Assembly (NCBI RefSeq): GCF_000716435.1
Contig: NZ_JNWO01000026.1
Span: forward strand, 1-64,000
Direction of reading: 5' to 3'
DNA from: Streptomyces xylophagus
GTDB lineage: Bacteria; Actinomycetota; Actinomycetes; Streptomycetales; Streptomycetaceae
DNA: 64,000 nucleotides
Shown one piece after another: positions 48,791-56,031 of this stretch (position 1 is the first letter of the stretch; the number at the start of each line of letters is the position of its first letter). The notes beneath the pieces are model-generated. The model did not search any database, was not told the origin of the DNA, and saw only the letters and a list, made by a program, of their open reading frames with translations. The position numbers and the translations under genes were made by a program.

Positions 48791-49789
48791 CTATTCCCCG
48801 CCCTGGTCGGACGGCTGTTCGGTGTCCGGACGGATGTCGATCCGCCAGCCCGTCAGCCGGGCCGCAAGTCGGGCATTCTGCCCTTCCTTGCCGATCGCCA
48901 GCGACAGCTGGTAGTCCGGCACCGTCACGCGCGCGGAGCGGGCCGCGAGGTCCACCACCTCGACCCGGGAGACCCGGGCCGGGGACAGCGCGTTGGCCAC
49001 CATGTCGGCCGGGTCGTCCGACCAGTCGACGATGTCGATCTTCTCGCCGTTCAGCTCGCCCATCACCGCGCGCACCCGGCCGCCCATGGGGCCGATGCAG
49101 GCGCCCTTGGCGTTCAGGCCGCTGCGGGTGGAGCGGACGGCGATCTTCGTGCGGTGGCCGGCCTCGCGCGCGATGGCGGCGATCTCGACCGACCCGTCGG
49201 CGATCTCCGGCACCTCCATGGCGAACAGCTTCTTCACCAGATTGGGATGCGTACGGGACAGCGTCACGGACGGCCCGCGCACACCCTTCGCCACCCGGAC
49301 GACGTACGACCGGAGGCGCAGGCCGTGCGGGTACGTCTCGCCGGGGACCTGCTCCTGCACCGGCAGGATGGCCTCCAGCTTGCCGATGTCGACGAGCACG
49401 TTCTTCGGGTCGCGGCCCTGCTGGACCACGCCGGTGACGATGTCGCCCTCGCGGCCCGCGTACTCGCCGAGCGTCGCGTCGTCCTGGGCGTCGCGCAGCC
49501 GCTGCAGGATGACCTGCTTGGCGGTGGTGGCGGCGATACGGCCGAAGTCGGACGGGGTGTCGTCGAACTCGCGCGGCTCCTGCCCCTCCTCCAGGTCCTC
49601 GGGGTCCTCCTTCGCCCACACCGTCACATGGCCGGTCTCCCGGTTGAGCTCCACGCGCGCGTGGTGGCGGCTTCCCTCGGTACGGCGGTAGGCGATGAGG
49701 AGGGCCGACTCGATCGCCTCGACCAACAGGCTGAAGGAGATCTCCTTCTCCCGCACCAAGCCCCGCAGGGCACTCATGTCGATGTCCAC
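48791..49789 (-). CDS. nusA: Transcription termination/antitermination factor NusA
   Basis: A 332-residue RNA polymerase-associated factor controlling pausing, termination and antitermination. Order of domains: N-terminal polymerase-binding region ([16 protein letters not shown]), S1 ([22 protein letters not shown]), KH1 ([24 protein letters not shown] read in parts) and KH2 ([23 protein letters not shown]). It lacks the C-terminal acidic repeats of E. coli NusA, as is normal for actinobacteria. It starts just after rimP with a two-base gap. Confidence 0.96.
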   Translation of the reverse strand: MDIDMSALRGLVREKEISFSLLVEAIESALLIAYRRTEGSRHHARVELNRETGHVTVWAKEDPEDLEEGQEPREFDDTPSDFGRIAATTAKQVILQRLRDAQDDATLGEYAGREGDIVTGVVQQGRDPKNVLVDIGKLEAILPVQEQVPGETYPHGLRLRSYVVRVAKGVRGPSVTLSRTHPNLVKKLFAMEVPEIADGSVEIAAIAREAGHRTKIAVRSTRSGLNAKGACIGPMGGRVRAVMGELNGEKIDIVDWSDDPADMVANALSPARVSRVEVVDLAARSARVTVPDYQLSLAIGKEGQNARLAARLTGWRIDIRPDTEQPSDQGGE

Positions 49790-49791
49790 GG

Positions 49792-50316
49792 CTACGCCTC
49801 CTCTTCGTTCTCAGTGTCTTCTGCGTGCTCTTCGTTCTTGCTCTTGCGGTTGAACTCGACCTGGACGCGGGCCTTGACGACATCCGCGAGGGCGAGCCGT
49901 CTGGCGGTGGGCTTGCGCCCCTTCACGCCGGGCACCTCGACGTCGATGCCGTCGTCGTCCACCTCGATGATCCGGGCGACCAGCTCGCCGCTCTCGGCCA
50001 GCTGGAACTTCACCAGCCGGTCGGTGGCACGTACGTAGTGACGGTGCTCGGTGAGCTCGCGCTCGGCACCGGGAGTCCCGACTTCCAGGGTGTACTCCCC
50101 CGCGCCCATCGCGTCGGTCTCGTCGAGCTTCGCGGAGAGCGCGCGGCTCACATCCGCGATCTGGTCCAGATCGGCACCCGTGTCGGAATCGACGACCACG
50201 CGCAGCACCCGCTTGCGTCCGACCGAGTCCACTTCGACCTCTTCGAGATCGAGTCCCTGGGAGCTGACGAGCGGTTCCAGCAGTTCTCGCAGCCTCTCGC
50301 TCTGGGTCGTGCTCAT
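49792..50316 (-). CDS. rimP: Ribosome maturation factor RimP
   Basis: A 174-residue factor needed for 30S maturation, first gene of the nusA-infB operon. The N-terminal domain has [25 protein letters not shown] in sections. The canonical [20 protein letters not shown] (family: LEVSSPGldRpL) links to the C-terminal Sm-like domain ([18 protein letters not shown]). The C terminus is acidic. ATG 50316 is preceded by GAGGAGTC. It is divergent from the lipoprotein gene at 50534. Confidence 0.95.
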   Translation of the reverse strand: MSTTQSERLRELLEPLVSSQGLDLEEVEVDSVGRKRVLRVVVDSDTGADLDQIADVSRALSAKLDETDAMGAGEYTLEVGTPGAERELTEHRHYVRATDRLVKFQLAESGELVARIIEVDDDGIDVEVPGVKGRKPTARRLALADVVKARVQVEFNRKSKNEEHAEDTENEEEA

Positions 50317-50533
50317 CCGGGTGACTCCTCGGCCGCGTGTGCTGTTGTGGGTAGGGCGCGTGTCTGGTCAAAGGGTATCCGGTCCCAGGGTGTGTTGCCG
50401 TCCACCTGCGGACGGACCGGTGCCGGTGACTGCCGTCGGGCAGGCGCGCGGGTACCGTGATCACGGGCATGCCGCCCCTCCCGTCTTTTCGCCCGCCTTT
50501 TCGTTCGTACGAGCCCCCCGAGGACGATCTGCC

Positions 50534-51058
50534 GTGCCGTTCCCCCCACCTCCGCGCACCCTCCCGGGGCTGCGCAGAAGGAGCCTGCTCGCCTCGGCTG
50601 CCGGAGCCGCCCTTCTGGCGGGCTGCTCCACCGACGCGGACGACTCCGAGAACACCGCGGGCAGCCCGTCGGCCGCCGAACGCGCACGCGCGCGTGCGGC
50701 CACCGACAGCGAGACCCTGCTCGGGCACTACGACGCGGTCATCGCCGCCCACCCCACACTGACGGACCGCCTGACCCCGCTCCGCGCGGAGGTCGTGCGG
50801 CATGCGACGGCCTTCGGGGGCGGAAGCAGTGGCCCTACGGCCACGACGTCCGCTACGGCCACTGCCTCGCCGTCGGCTTCCGCCGTGCCCGCGACCGAGA
50901 GCGACGCCCTGACCGGGCTGGCCGCCGCCGAGCGGACCCTCGCCGACCGGCGGGCCAAGGCGCTGCTCGACCTGCCCGGTGAGCTGGCCCGGCTGCTGGC
51001 CTCGGTGGCCGCCGCCGGCGCCGCGCACGCGTATCTGCTGACGGAGGGTGCCAAGTGA
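50534..51058 (+). CDS. Predicted Tat-type lipoprotein
   Basis: A 174-residue exported protein. The signal begins with a twin-arginine-like LRRRSLLASAAGAALLAGC and ends in a good lipobox (LAGC), after which the mature part is Ser/Thr/Ala-rich with a helical C-terminal region (LTGLAAAERTLADRRAKALLDLP). GTG 50534 is chosen with GAGGA about nine bases upstream; the frame is open earlier. Its stop overlaps the start of the DUF4439 gene. The helical part may itself be a degenerate ferritin-like bundle, matching its neighbour; this is inference. Confidence 0.75.
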   Translation: MPFPPPPRTLPGLRRRSLLASAAGAALLAGCSTDADDSENTAGSPSAAERARARAATDSETLLGHYDAVIAAHPTLTDRLTPLRAEVVRHATAFGGGSSGPTATTSATATASPSASAVPATESDALTGLAAAERTLADRRAKALLDLPGELARLLASVAAAGAAHAYLLTEGAK

Positions 51059-51519
51059 GCGAGGAGAAGATCGCGGAACTGACCGCGCTGCAGGCGGCGC
51101 TGGCCGCCGAGCACGCGGCGGTGTACGGCTACGGCGTGGTCGGCGGCCGTATCCGCGAGGGCCGGCGCACGGAGGCCAAGGCGGCCTACGACGCCCACCG
51201 CGCCCGGCGGGACGCACTGGTCCGCGAGGTACGGGACCTGGGCGGCAAGCCCGTGGCCGCGTCCGCCGCGTACGCGCTGCCGTTCCCGGTGCCGGACTCG
51301 ACCGCGGCCGTACGGCTCGCCGCGGAGCTGGAGGACCGCGTGGCCGGGGTCTACTCGGACCTGGTGCGGGCCTCGACGGACGGGCTGCGCGGTACGGCCA
51401 CCGAGGCGCTGCGCGAAGCGGCGGTCCGGGCGGTGCGCTGGCGCGGCGGGAGCGTACCCTTCCCAGGTCTCGCCGAGCGGGCCGCGACCCCCACGGCCTC
51501 GGTGACACCCACAGCGTGA
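51055..51519 (+). CDS. DUF4439 ferritin-like protein
   Basis: A 154-residue helical-bundle protein matching the DUF4439 ferritin-like family: ALQAALAAEHAAVYGYGVVGG near the start, AYDAHRARRDAL in the second helix, then LAAELEDRVAGVYSDLVRAS. The E-H pair in helix 1 and H-R-x-R-R-D in helix 2 are where diiron ligands lie in ferritin-like proteins, but a full ligand set is not obvious. GTGA overlap with the lipoprotein gene shows coupling, so both may act together at the membrane face. Confidence 0.85.
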   Translation: MSEEKIAELTALQAALAAEHAAVYGYGVVGGRIREGRRTEAKAAYDAHRARRDALVREVRDLGGKPVAASAAYALPFPVPDSTAAVRLAAELEDRVAGVYSDLVRASTDGLRGTATEALREAAVRAVRWRGGSVPFPGLAERAATPTASVTPTA

Positions 51520-51570
51520 TCCGCACGGGGACGCAGGACGGCAGGACCGCAGGAAGGGAACAACTCGCGC

Positions 51571-52461
51571 ATGGCTTTCGAACCGCCGCAGCGTCTGGTG
51601 AGGGCGCTCGGTGAGACGGCACCGAGCGGTGACGACTGGTTGGAGAAGCTGCCCGAGGTGGCCCAACAGGCCGTTGATCTACGCGAGTTGACTGTGGAGC
51701 GGGTGCAGGTGCCGGGCGGGCGCAGCAGCCTGGTCGTGCTGGTGCGGAGGCCTGACGGGACCCCGGCGGTACTGAAGCTGGCCCCGCGCCGGGCCCGGCC
51801 GGAGAGCGAGCGGGCCGCGCTCGCCCACTGGGGCGGGCGGGGTGCCGTGCAGCTGATCGAGGCGTCGGCCGGTGAGGGTGTGCTGGTGCTGGAGCGGTTG
51901 CATCCCGATGTGTCTGTGCGGTCGTTGCCGGAGGCTAAGGCGTTGCTGGAGGCGGCTGGGACGTTGCGGCGGCTGTGGGTGGAGCCGCCGACGGACCATG
52001 TTTTTGAGACCGTGAGCGAGCGGACCGGACGGCAGGCGGCGGCGATGCGGGGCGCGTCCGCGGAGGTGGCGTCACTGGTGAGCGCGGCTCTCGAGGCGCG
52101 TGAGGCGTTGTTGGCTGCGCCGCCGGAGCAGCGGTTGCTGCATGGGACGTTTCGGCAGAGCAAGGTGTTGGCCGGGGATCGGGTGCCGTGGTTGGCCGTG
52201 GGGCCGGATCCGGTGGTGGGTGAGTGTGCGTTTGATCTGGCTCGGTTGGTGCGGGATCGGGTGGAGGATCTGATCGCTACGCCGTCGGGGGCGTCCACGA
52301 CTCGGCGGCGGGTTAAGCGGCTTGCTGAGTCCTTGGATGTGGATCAGGAGCGGTTGCGGGGGTGGACGTTGTTCCGGGCTGTTGAGTCGGGGGTGAGGGC
52401 GCTTCGGGTGGGGCGGCCTCGGGATGCTGAGTTGTTGCTGGAATTTGCCGGGTGGCTATAG
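51571..52461 (+). CDS. Predicted aminoglycoside-phosphotransferase-fold pseudokinase
   Basis: A 296-residue protein with the shape of the streptomycin 6-kinase/APH family. K69 (AVLKLAPRR) marks the nucleotide strand. The catalytic loop that should read HGDxxxxNVL is H191-G-T-FRQS-K198-VL, so the catalytic aspartate is threonine and the metal-binding asparagine is lysine. The later IDP motif is V-G-P (AVGPDPVVGE). Three key positions are therefore changed, and catalysis is unlikely. It lies 52 bases after DUF4439 and converges on the ferredoxin gene. A ligand-binding or regulatory role is inferred. Confidence 0.85.
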   Translation: MAFEPPQRLVRALGETAPSGDDWLEKLPEVAQQAVDLRELTVERVQVPGGRSSLVVLVRRPDGTPAVLKLAPRRARPESERAALAHWGGRGAVQLIEASAGEGVLVLERLHPDVSVRSLPEAKALLEAAGTLRRLWVEPPTDHVFETVSERTGRQAAAMRGASAEVASLVSAALEAREALLAAPPEQRLLHGTFRQSKVLAGDRVPWLAVGPDPVVGECAFDLARLVRDRVEDLIATPSGASTTRRRVKRLAESLDVDQERLRGWTLFRAVESGVRALRVGRPRDAELLLEFAGWL

Positions 52462-52479
52462 GTCGTGTTTCTTCTGCGG

Positions 52480-52527
52480 GTGCGTGGGGGCTGGTCGCGC
52501 AGTTCCCCGCGCCCCTATCGGGGCGCT
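52480..52527. repeat. Streptomyces intergenic repeat with hairpin
   Basis: The stretch includes GCGCAGTTCCCCGCGCCCCT, also at 58425-58444, a common Streptomyces intergenic repeat. Its end forms a GCGCCCC/GGGGCGC hairpin (52509-52526) that also covers the ferredoxin stop codon and may terminate both convergent genes. Confidence 0.8.
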
Positions 52528-52730
52528 GCAGCTGGACTTAGTTTCAAGGCTAGGACTGGGCAGTCCGATGCTGCTCTGCGGGCCCGTTTCAGGGTTCGGG
52601 GCGGGATTGGGGCGCCGTCCAGCAGCGGGTAGCCCCACTCGTCCAGGGTGATGTGGTCGGGGAGCAGTTCCGCGCACAGGCCATGTCCCTGGCACGCGGT
52701 CCAGTCGATGTCGATCTGCTGTTGGTCCAT
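52515..52730 (-). CDS. Ferredoxin, single-cluster type
   Basis: A 71-residue ferredoxin. Cluster ligands are a CxxxxxC pair in TACQGHGLCAEL and a C-P near the end (DCPVLAL), the pattern of [3Fe-4S] ferredoxins that serve P450s and oxidoreductases. ATG 52730 lies two bases after the stop of the NuoF-like gene. It is the last gene of the five-gene redox operon and likely passes electrons from the NuoF-like protein. The final residues and the stop lie in an intergenic repeat. Confidence 0.9.
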   Translation of the reverse strand: MDQQQIDIDWTACQGHGLCAELLPDHITLDEWGYPLLDGAPIPPRTLKRARRAASDCPVLALKLSPAAAPR

Positions 52731-52732
52731 GG

Positions 52733-53953
52733 TCAGTGGGCCTCGTTCGGGATCGGGAGCAGGGGGGTGGGGTCCGTCGCCGTGCACAAGCCCCTTGCGT
52801 GGGCGTCGAGTTCACTGGCGAACGTGGTCAGCGCGCTGCGGACCAGGCGGACCGTGCCGTCGGGGTGGTGGCAGGCGCCTCGGCCCTCGACCAGGCCCGA
52901 CCAACGGGCCACGTCCTGGCGGGTGTTGCCCTGGGAGCCCGGGGTGGCCAGGGTCTGGAAGGCGGAGGCAATGCGCGGGAGGCCGTTGAGGCAGGGGCCG
53001 CACTGGCCGGCCGACTGGAGGGCCAAGTAGCGCAGTACGCGGGCGGTTTCCGCCACTCCGCAGCGGTTGGCGGGGAGTGCGGCCAGGACGCCCGCCCCCA
53101 AGTCGGCCGCGTTCAGGGTGCGTTGGGCTGCATCGGCGGCCGGGATCCAGGTGCCGTGGTAGCCGCCGACTAGGACTGCGGACATCCCCTGGAGAGGCAG
53201 CAGTCTGTTCAGGGGGAGTCCGAACGGGGCTTCCACCACCCGGACTTCGCGGTCCGGCACGTGCAACGTGCACAGGGTGCTGCCCGGTTGCGTGGGGGTG
53301 CCAGCGGTGCGGAACCAGTCGGCGCCGTAGCGGGCGACCAGGGCGAGGTGGGCCAGGGTTTCCACGTTCTGGACGAGGGTGGGGGCCTTGTGTACCCCGC
53401 GTTCGCGGACCGGAGGGCGTTGGTGGCGGGGCAGCGGGGCGTTCCCGGAGACGTATTGCGCGAGGGCCGAGGCCTGGCCGGACAGGAAGCGTTTGGGTAG
53501 GCGGACGACTCGTACGGGTAGTGGGTCGTTGCGTTGGGACAGGGCCGATTCCAGGTAGGACGCGCCGTCCTCCACCGCCAGGTGGGCCTCACCCGCGCCG
53601 ACTGCCTGCGCCGCCAACTGCAGGCCGTCCAGGACCAGATGGGGGGAGAGGCGAAGGAGCGTCTTGTCCTTGCGGCTGGCCGGTTCGCCCTCCGCGCCGT
53701 TCGCTACGACCACGGCTGCGCGGCCCGTGCGGCGGCTCGCGTCGGCCACCGCGACCAGTTTGCGGTACGTCGGGAAGGCGGCGCCTCCGCGTCCGGTGAG
53801 GCCGGATTCGGCGACGGTTCTCAGGAGGCCGTCGGGATCGCCGTAGGACAGTGGGCCGTAGCGCTGTTCGTGGGTGGCGAGGTCGGCCGCGGTGCCGCCG
53901 GGGGCGAGGAGGCGGGGGGACATGTAGACGTCGGTGAAGGTCGTGGTGGTCAT
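52733..53953 (-). CDS. NuoF-like NADH dehydrogenase subunit
   Basis: A 406-residue flavoprotein related to the FMN/NADH-binding subunit of complex I. GRGGAAFPTYRK and ANGAEGEPASRKDK are the NADH and FMN motifs; an SLBB-like region and an iron-sulfur tail follow. In that tail NuoF normally has SCGxCxPC; here it is SAGQCGPCLNG, so the first ligand cysteine is alanine, while the later C (ACHHPDG) is kept. ATGA overlap with the membrane protein gene upstream shows coupling. No other complex I genes are near, so it serves as a stand-alone electron input. Confidence 0.88.
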   Translation of the reverse strand: MTTTTFTDVYMSPRLLAPGGTAADLATHEQRYGPLSYGDPDGLLRTVAESGLTGRGGAAFPTYRKLVAVADASRRTGRAAVVVANGAEGEPASRKDKTLLRLSPHLVLDGLQLAAQAVGAGEAHLAVEDGASYLESALSQRNDPLPVRVVRLPKRFLSGQASALAQYVSGNAPLPRHQRPPVRERGVHKAPTLVQNVETLAHLALVARYGADWFRTAGTPTQPGSTLCTLHVPDREVRVVEAPFGLPLNRLLPLQGMSAVLVGGYHGTWIPAADAAQRTLNAADLGAGVLAALPANRCGVAETARVLRYLALQSAGQCGPCLNGLPRIASAFQTLATPGSQGNTRQDVARWSGLVEGRGACHHPDGTVRLVRSALTTFASELDAHARGLCTATDPTPLLPIPNEAH

Positions 53954-54531
53954 GAGCGGGCTCCTTCGGCGGTGCGGAGCAGGGCTGCGGGGGTGCGGCG
54001 GGAGGCGCGGGCGGAGTGGGCCAGGCGGATGCCGAAGGCGGCGACCACCGCTGCCACGCAGGACAGGGTCAGCCAGGTCATCCAGTCGGTGCCGGTGTCC
54101 GTGCCGATGCCGATGCCGTGGATCAGGGCTACCGGCCAGGAGGCGTATGCGAGCCAGTGGAGGGCCCGCCAGGTGCGGTGGCCGATGCGTTCGCGGAGGA
54201 GGCTGGTCACCAGGACCGCGAGCATCAGGTCGAAGGCGACCGTGCCGAGGCCGAGCCAGAAAGGTTCGTAGTCGGAGACGAAGGGGACGATCGCGTCGAC
54301 GACGGTGATGTTCACGTATCCGTCGATCACCGCCATCGCGATGTGCAGGGCCAGGAAGGCCGTCGCGGAGAGGGACAGGGTGCGGTGCAGGTTCACCGTG
54401 CCGAAGCGGGGCAGGCCGGGGAGCCGGGTGCGCAGGCGGACCGCGATGCCGAGCAGGACCACGACCGTGAACAGGACGAGGCAGACGGCACCGGTGGCGC
54501 GGTTGGCGTACCAGAGGATCTCGGAGCTCAT
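53950..54531 (-). CDS. Ferric-reductase-like transmembrane cytochrome
   Basis: A 193-residue integral membrane protein with about five or six helices, like YedZ/ferric reductase heme-b membrane domains. Candidate heme histidines are in NLHRTLSLSATAFLALHIAMA and ALHWLAYASWPVALIHGIG, read in parts. It has no fused flavin domain. The start is ATG 54531, within an ATGA overlap with apbE; the stop overlaps the NuoF-like start. It would carry electrons across the membrane within this operon. Confidence 0.87.
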   Translation of the reverse strand: MSSEILWYANRATGAVCLVLFTVVVLLGIAVRLRTRLPGLPRFGTVNLHRTLSLSATAFLALHIAMAVIDGYVNITVVDAIVPFVSDYEPFWLGLGTVAFDLMLAVLVTSLLRERIGHRTWRALHWLAYASWPVALIHGIGIGTDTGTDWMTWLTLSCVAAVVAAFGIRLAHSARASRRTPAALLRTAEGARS

Positions 54532-55499
54532 GCGGCGGCCGCCTGAGAGGTCGGCCAGCCCGGGGTCGTGACGACCGTGCCGTCCTGTGCGACCAGGCGC
54601 GCGGGGAGGCCCAGGCGGGTCAGCCAGCGTTCCGCGCCCGCGCCCTTGACCAGGCACGCCGTGCTCGCCGCGTTGGCGTCGGCGCTCGTCGCCGCGGCGA
54701 CCGAGACCGTGCGCCAGGGGCTGCGGACGGGGAGGCCGGTGCGCGGGTCGACGATGTGGTGCAGTTCGTAGCCGCCCCGGCGCCAGCGGCGAGCGGCCGT
54801 GCCGGAAGTGGCGAGGCCGCCGGAGCGCAGGCCGATCGTGGCGTACGTGCCGTGCGCGGGCGTCTCGTCGACGGAGCCGGTGACGTCCTGGACGCGGATG
54901 TTCCAGCCGCCGGCCGGGGGCTCCCCCGCCACGGCCGTGTCGCCGCCCAGGCTCACCAGGACTCCGCAGCCGGCCACTTCGGCGAGCATCGCGGCGGCCT
55001 TGTCGGCGGCCCAGGCCTTCGCCGTGGCGCCGAGGTCCAGCTGGATGCCGGCCGGGACGGTGACCGTGCCCGTCGCGCGGTCCAGGTCGATCTTGCGCCA
55101 GCCCGGGGCGCGCTTCACGGTGAGCCGGATCGGGCGGTCGTCCTCACGGACGAGGGTGAAGTCACGGTCGTAGCCGATCGCGTTCATCGCCGAGCCGACC
55201 GTCGGGTCGACCGCGCCGTCCGTCGCCTCGGCGGCGCGCAGGGCGACCGCGAGGGCCTCGGCGAGGAGGGGGCTGACGGTGATCGGGCGGCCCAACGACG
55301 CGTCGAGCGCGGCCAGTTCGGAGTCGGTACGGAACCTGCTGCAGGCCGCGTCGACCTCGGCGAGGTGCCGGGCGAGGAGCAGGTTGCAGGAGTCCAGCAG
55401 GGCCGGGTCGGTGACGACCAGCCGGACGCTGGTCCCCAGGGCGTGCCAGTCGGCGGCGGCCGTCGTGCGCGGGGTCGCTGTGGTCATCGCACTCATCAC
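54528..55499 (-). CDS. apbE: FAD:protein FMN transferase (ApbE family)
   Basis: A 323-residue flavin transferase that attaches FMN through a phosphoester bond to Thr or Ser of target proteins, using FAD. Family features are present: CSRFRTDSELAAL, GATAKAWAADKA, VSLGGDTAVAG and HHIVDPRTGLPV. No lipobox or signal peptide is seen, unlike many ApbE proteins. GTG 55499 and ATG 55496 are adjacent start options; both overlap the upstream Ser-rich gene. Its immediate neighbour may be its substrate. Confidence 0.92.
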   Translation of the reverse strand: MMSAMTTATPRTTAAADWHALGTSVRLVVTDPALLDSCNLLLARHLAEVDAACSRFRTDSELAALDASLGRPITVSPLLAEALAVALRAAEATDGAVDPTVGSAMNAIGYDRDFTLVREDDRPIRLTVKRAPGWRKIDLDRATGTVTVPAGIQLDLGATAKAWAADKAAAMLAEVAGCGVLVSLGGDTAVAGEPPAGGWNIRVQDVTGSVDETPAHGTYATIGLRSGGLATSGTAARRWRRGGYELHHIVDPRTGLPVRSPWRTVSVAAATSADANAASTACLVKGAGAERWLTRLGLPARLVAQDGTVVTTPGWPTSQAAAA

Positions 55500-55843
55500 G
55501 ACGCTCCCGACGTGGAGTCGGTGGAGCTGCCGGAGGACGACGTCACGCCGGACGAGGACGACTGGAGGTCCGACGAAGATGAGGAGGAGGAAGAGGATGA
55601 AGAAGACGAGGACGAGCTGTCCGTCGTGGATGAACTGGAAGCAGAGGCCGACGGTGACGGCGACGACGAACTGGTCGTGCCGGTGCTGCTCGCCGTCGTG
55701 TCCGCGTCCGCGGCCGACTGCATCGTGCCGACCAGGGCGAACACCCCGGCCGCCGCCGCCAGCGTGACCGCTGCCGTGGCCGCCGCGATGCGCCGCTTGC
55801 CTCTGCGGACCGCCGCAGCGGCCCCACGCTCCTTGACTGTCAT
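55496..55843 (-). CDS. Ser-rich secreted/anchored protein with flavinylation-like end
   Basis: A 115-residue protein. A basic N terminus (VKERGAAAAVRRGKRR) and one hydrophobic segment (AATAAVTLAAAAGVFALVG) place the rest outside the membrane. The exterior part is almost pure Ser/Thr, with a run of 17 serines, and ends D-S-T-S-G-A-S at the stop codon. This fits the ApbE target pattern Dxx(S/T)GA(S/T). ATG 55843 has GGAGGGG upstream. It heads the operon containing apbE. No FMN-binding domain is present, so it would be a minimal carrier; chance in a Ser-rich tail is possible. Confidence 0.75.
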   Translation of the reverse strand: MTVKERGAAAAVRRGKRRIAAATAAVTLAAAAGVFALVGTMQSAADADTTASSTGTTSSSSPSPSASASSSSTTDSSSSSSSSSSSSSSSSDLQSSSSGVTSSSGSSTDSTSGAS

Positions 55844-55896
55844 GACCGTTCCCCTCCGCAGTGACGCTCTGTCACTCACTACGGTCGGGGAACAGC

Positions 55897-55947
55897 CTGA
55901 GAGAAGTCTGTGAGGCGCCCATACGCCTCCCGAGAACTCTCTGAGAG
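55897..55947 (-). promoter_or_regulatory. 11-bp-phased heptamer array (OmpR-type operator)
   Basis: Heptamers related to CTGAGAG start at 55897, 55908, 55930 and 55941 on the plus strand (CTGAGAG, CTGTGAG, CCGAGAA, CTGAGAG), offsets 0, 11, 33 and 44. Repeats phased at 11 bases are the mark of OmpR/PhoB-family response regulators. The array lies 54-104 bases before the redox operon start. Confidence 0.6.
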
Positions 55948-55996
55948 GAATCTTAAATTGCTTGAGGCTTCAACAAGCCCCCATCGACCCCGCTCA

Positions 55997-56031
55997 CGCG
56001 GCACTTGCTTACGCGGCGCTTGCTTACGCGG
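55997..56031. repeat. 15-base tandem repeat at the proS end
   Basis: Two units (55997-56011, 56012-56026) differ at one base and are followed by a partial third. The proS stop TAA lies in the second unit, and the repeat places more in-frame stops behind it. Confidence 0.8.
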
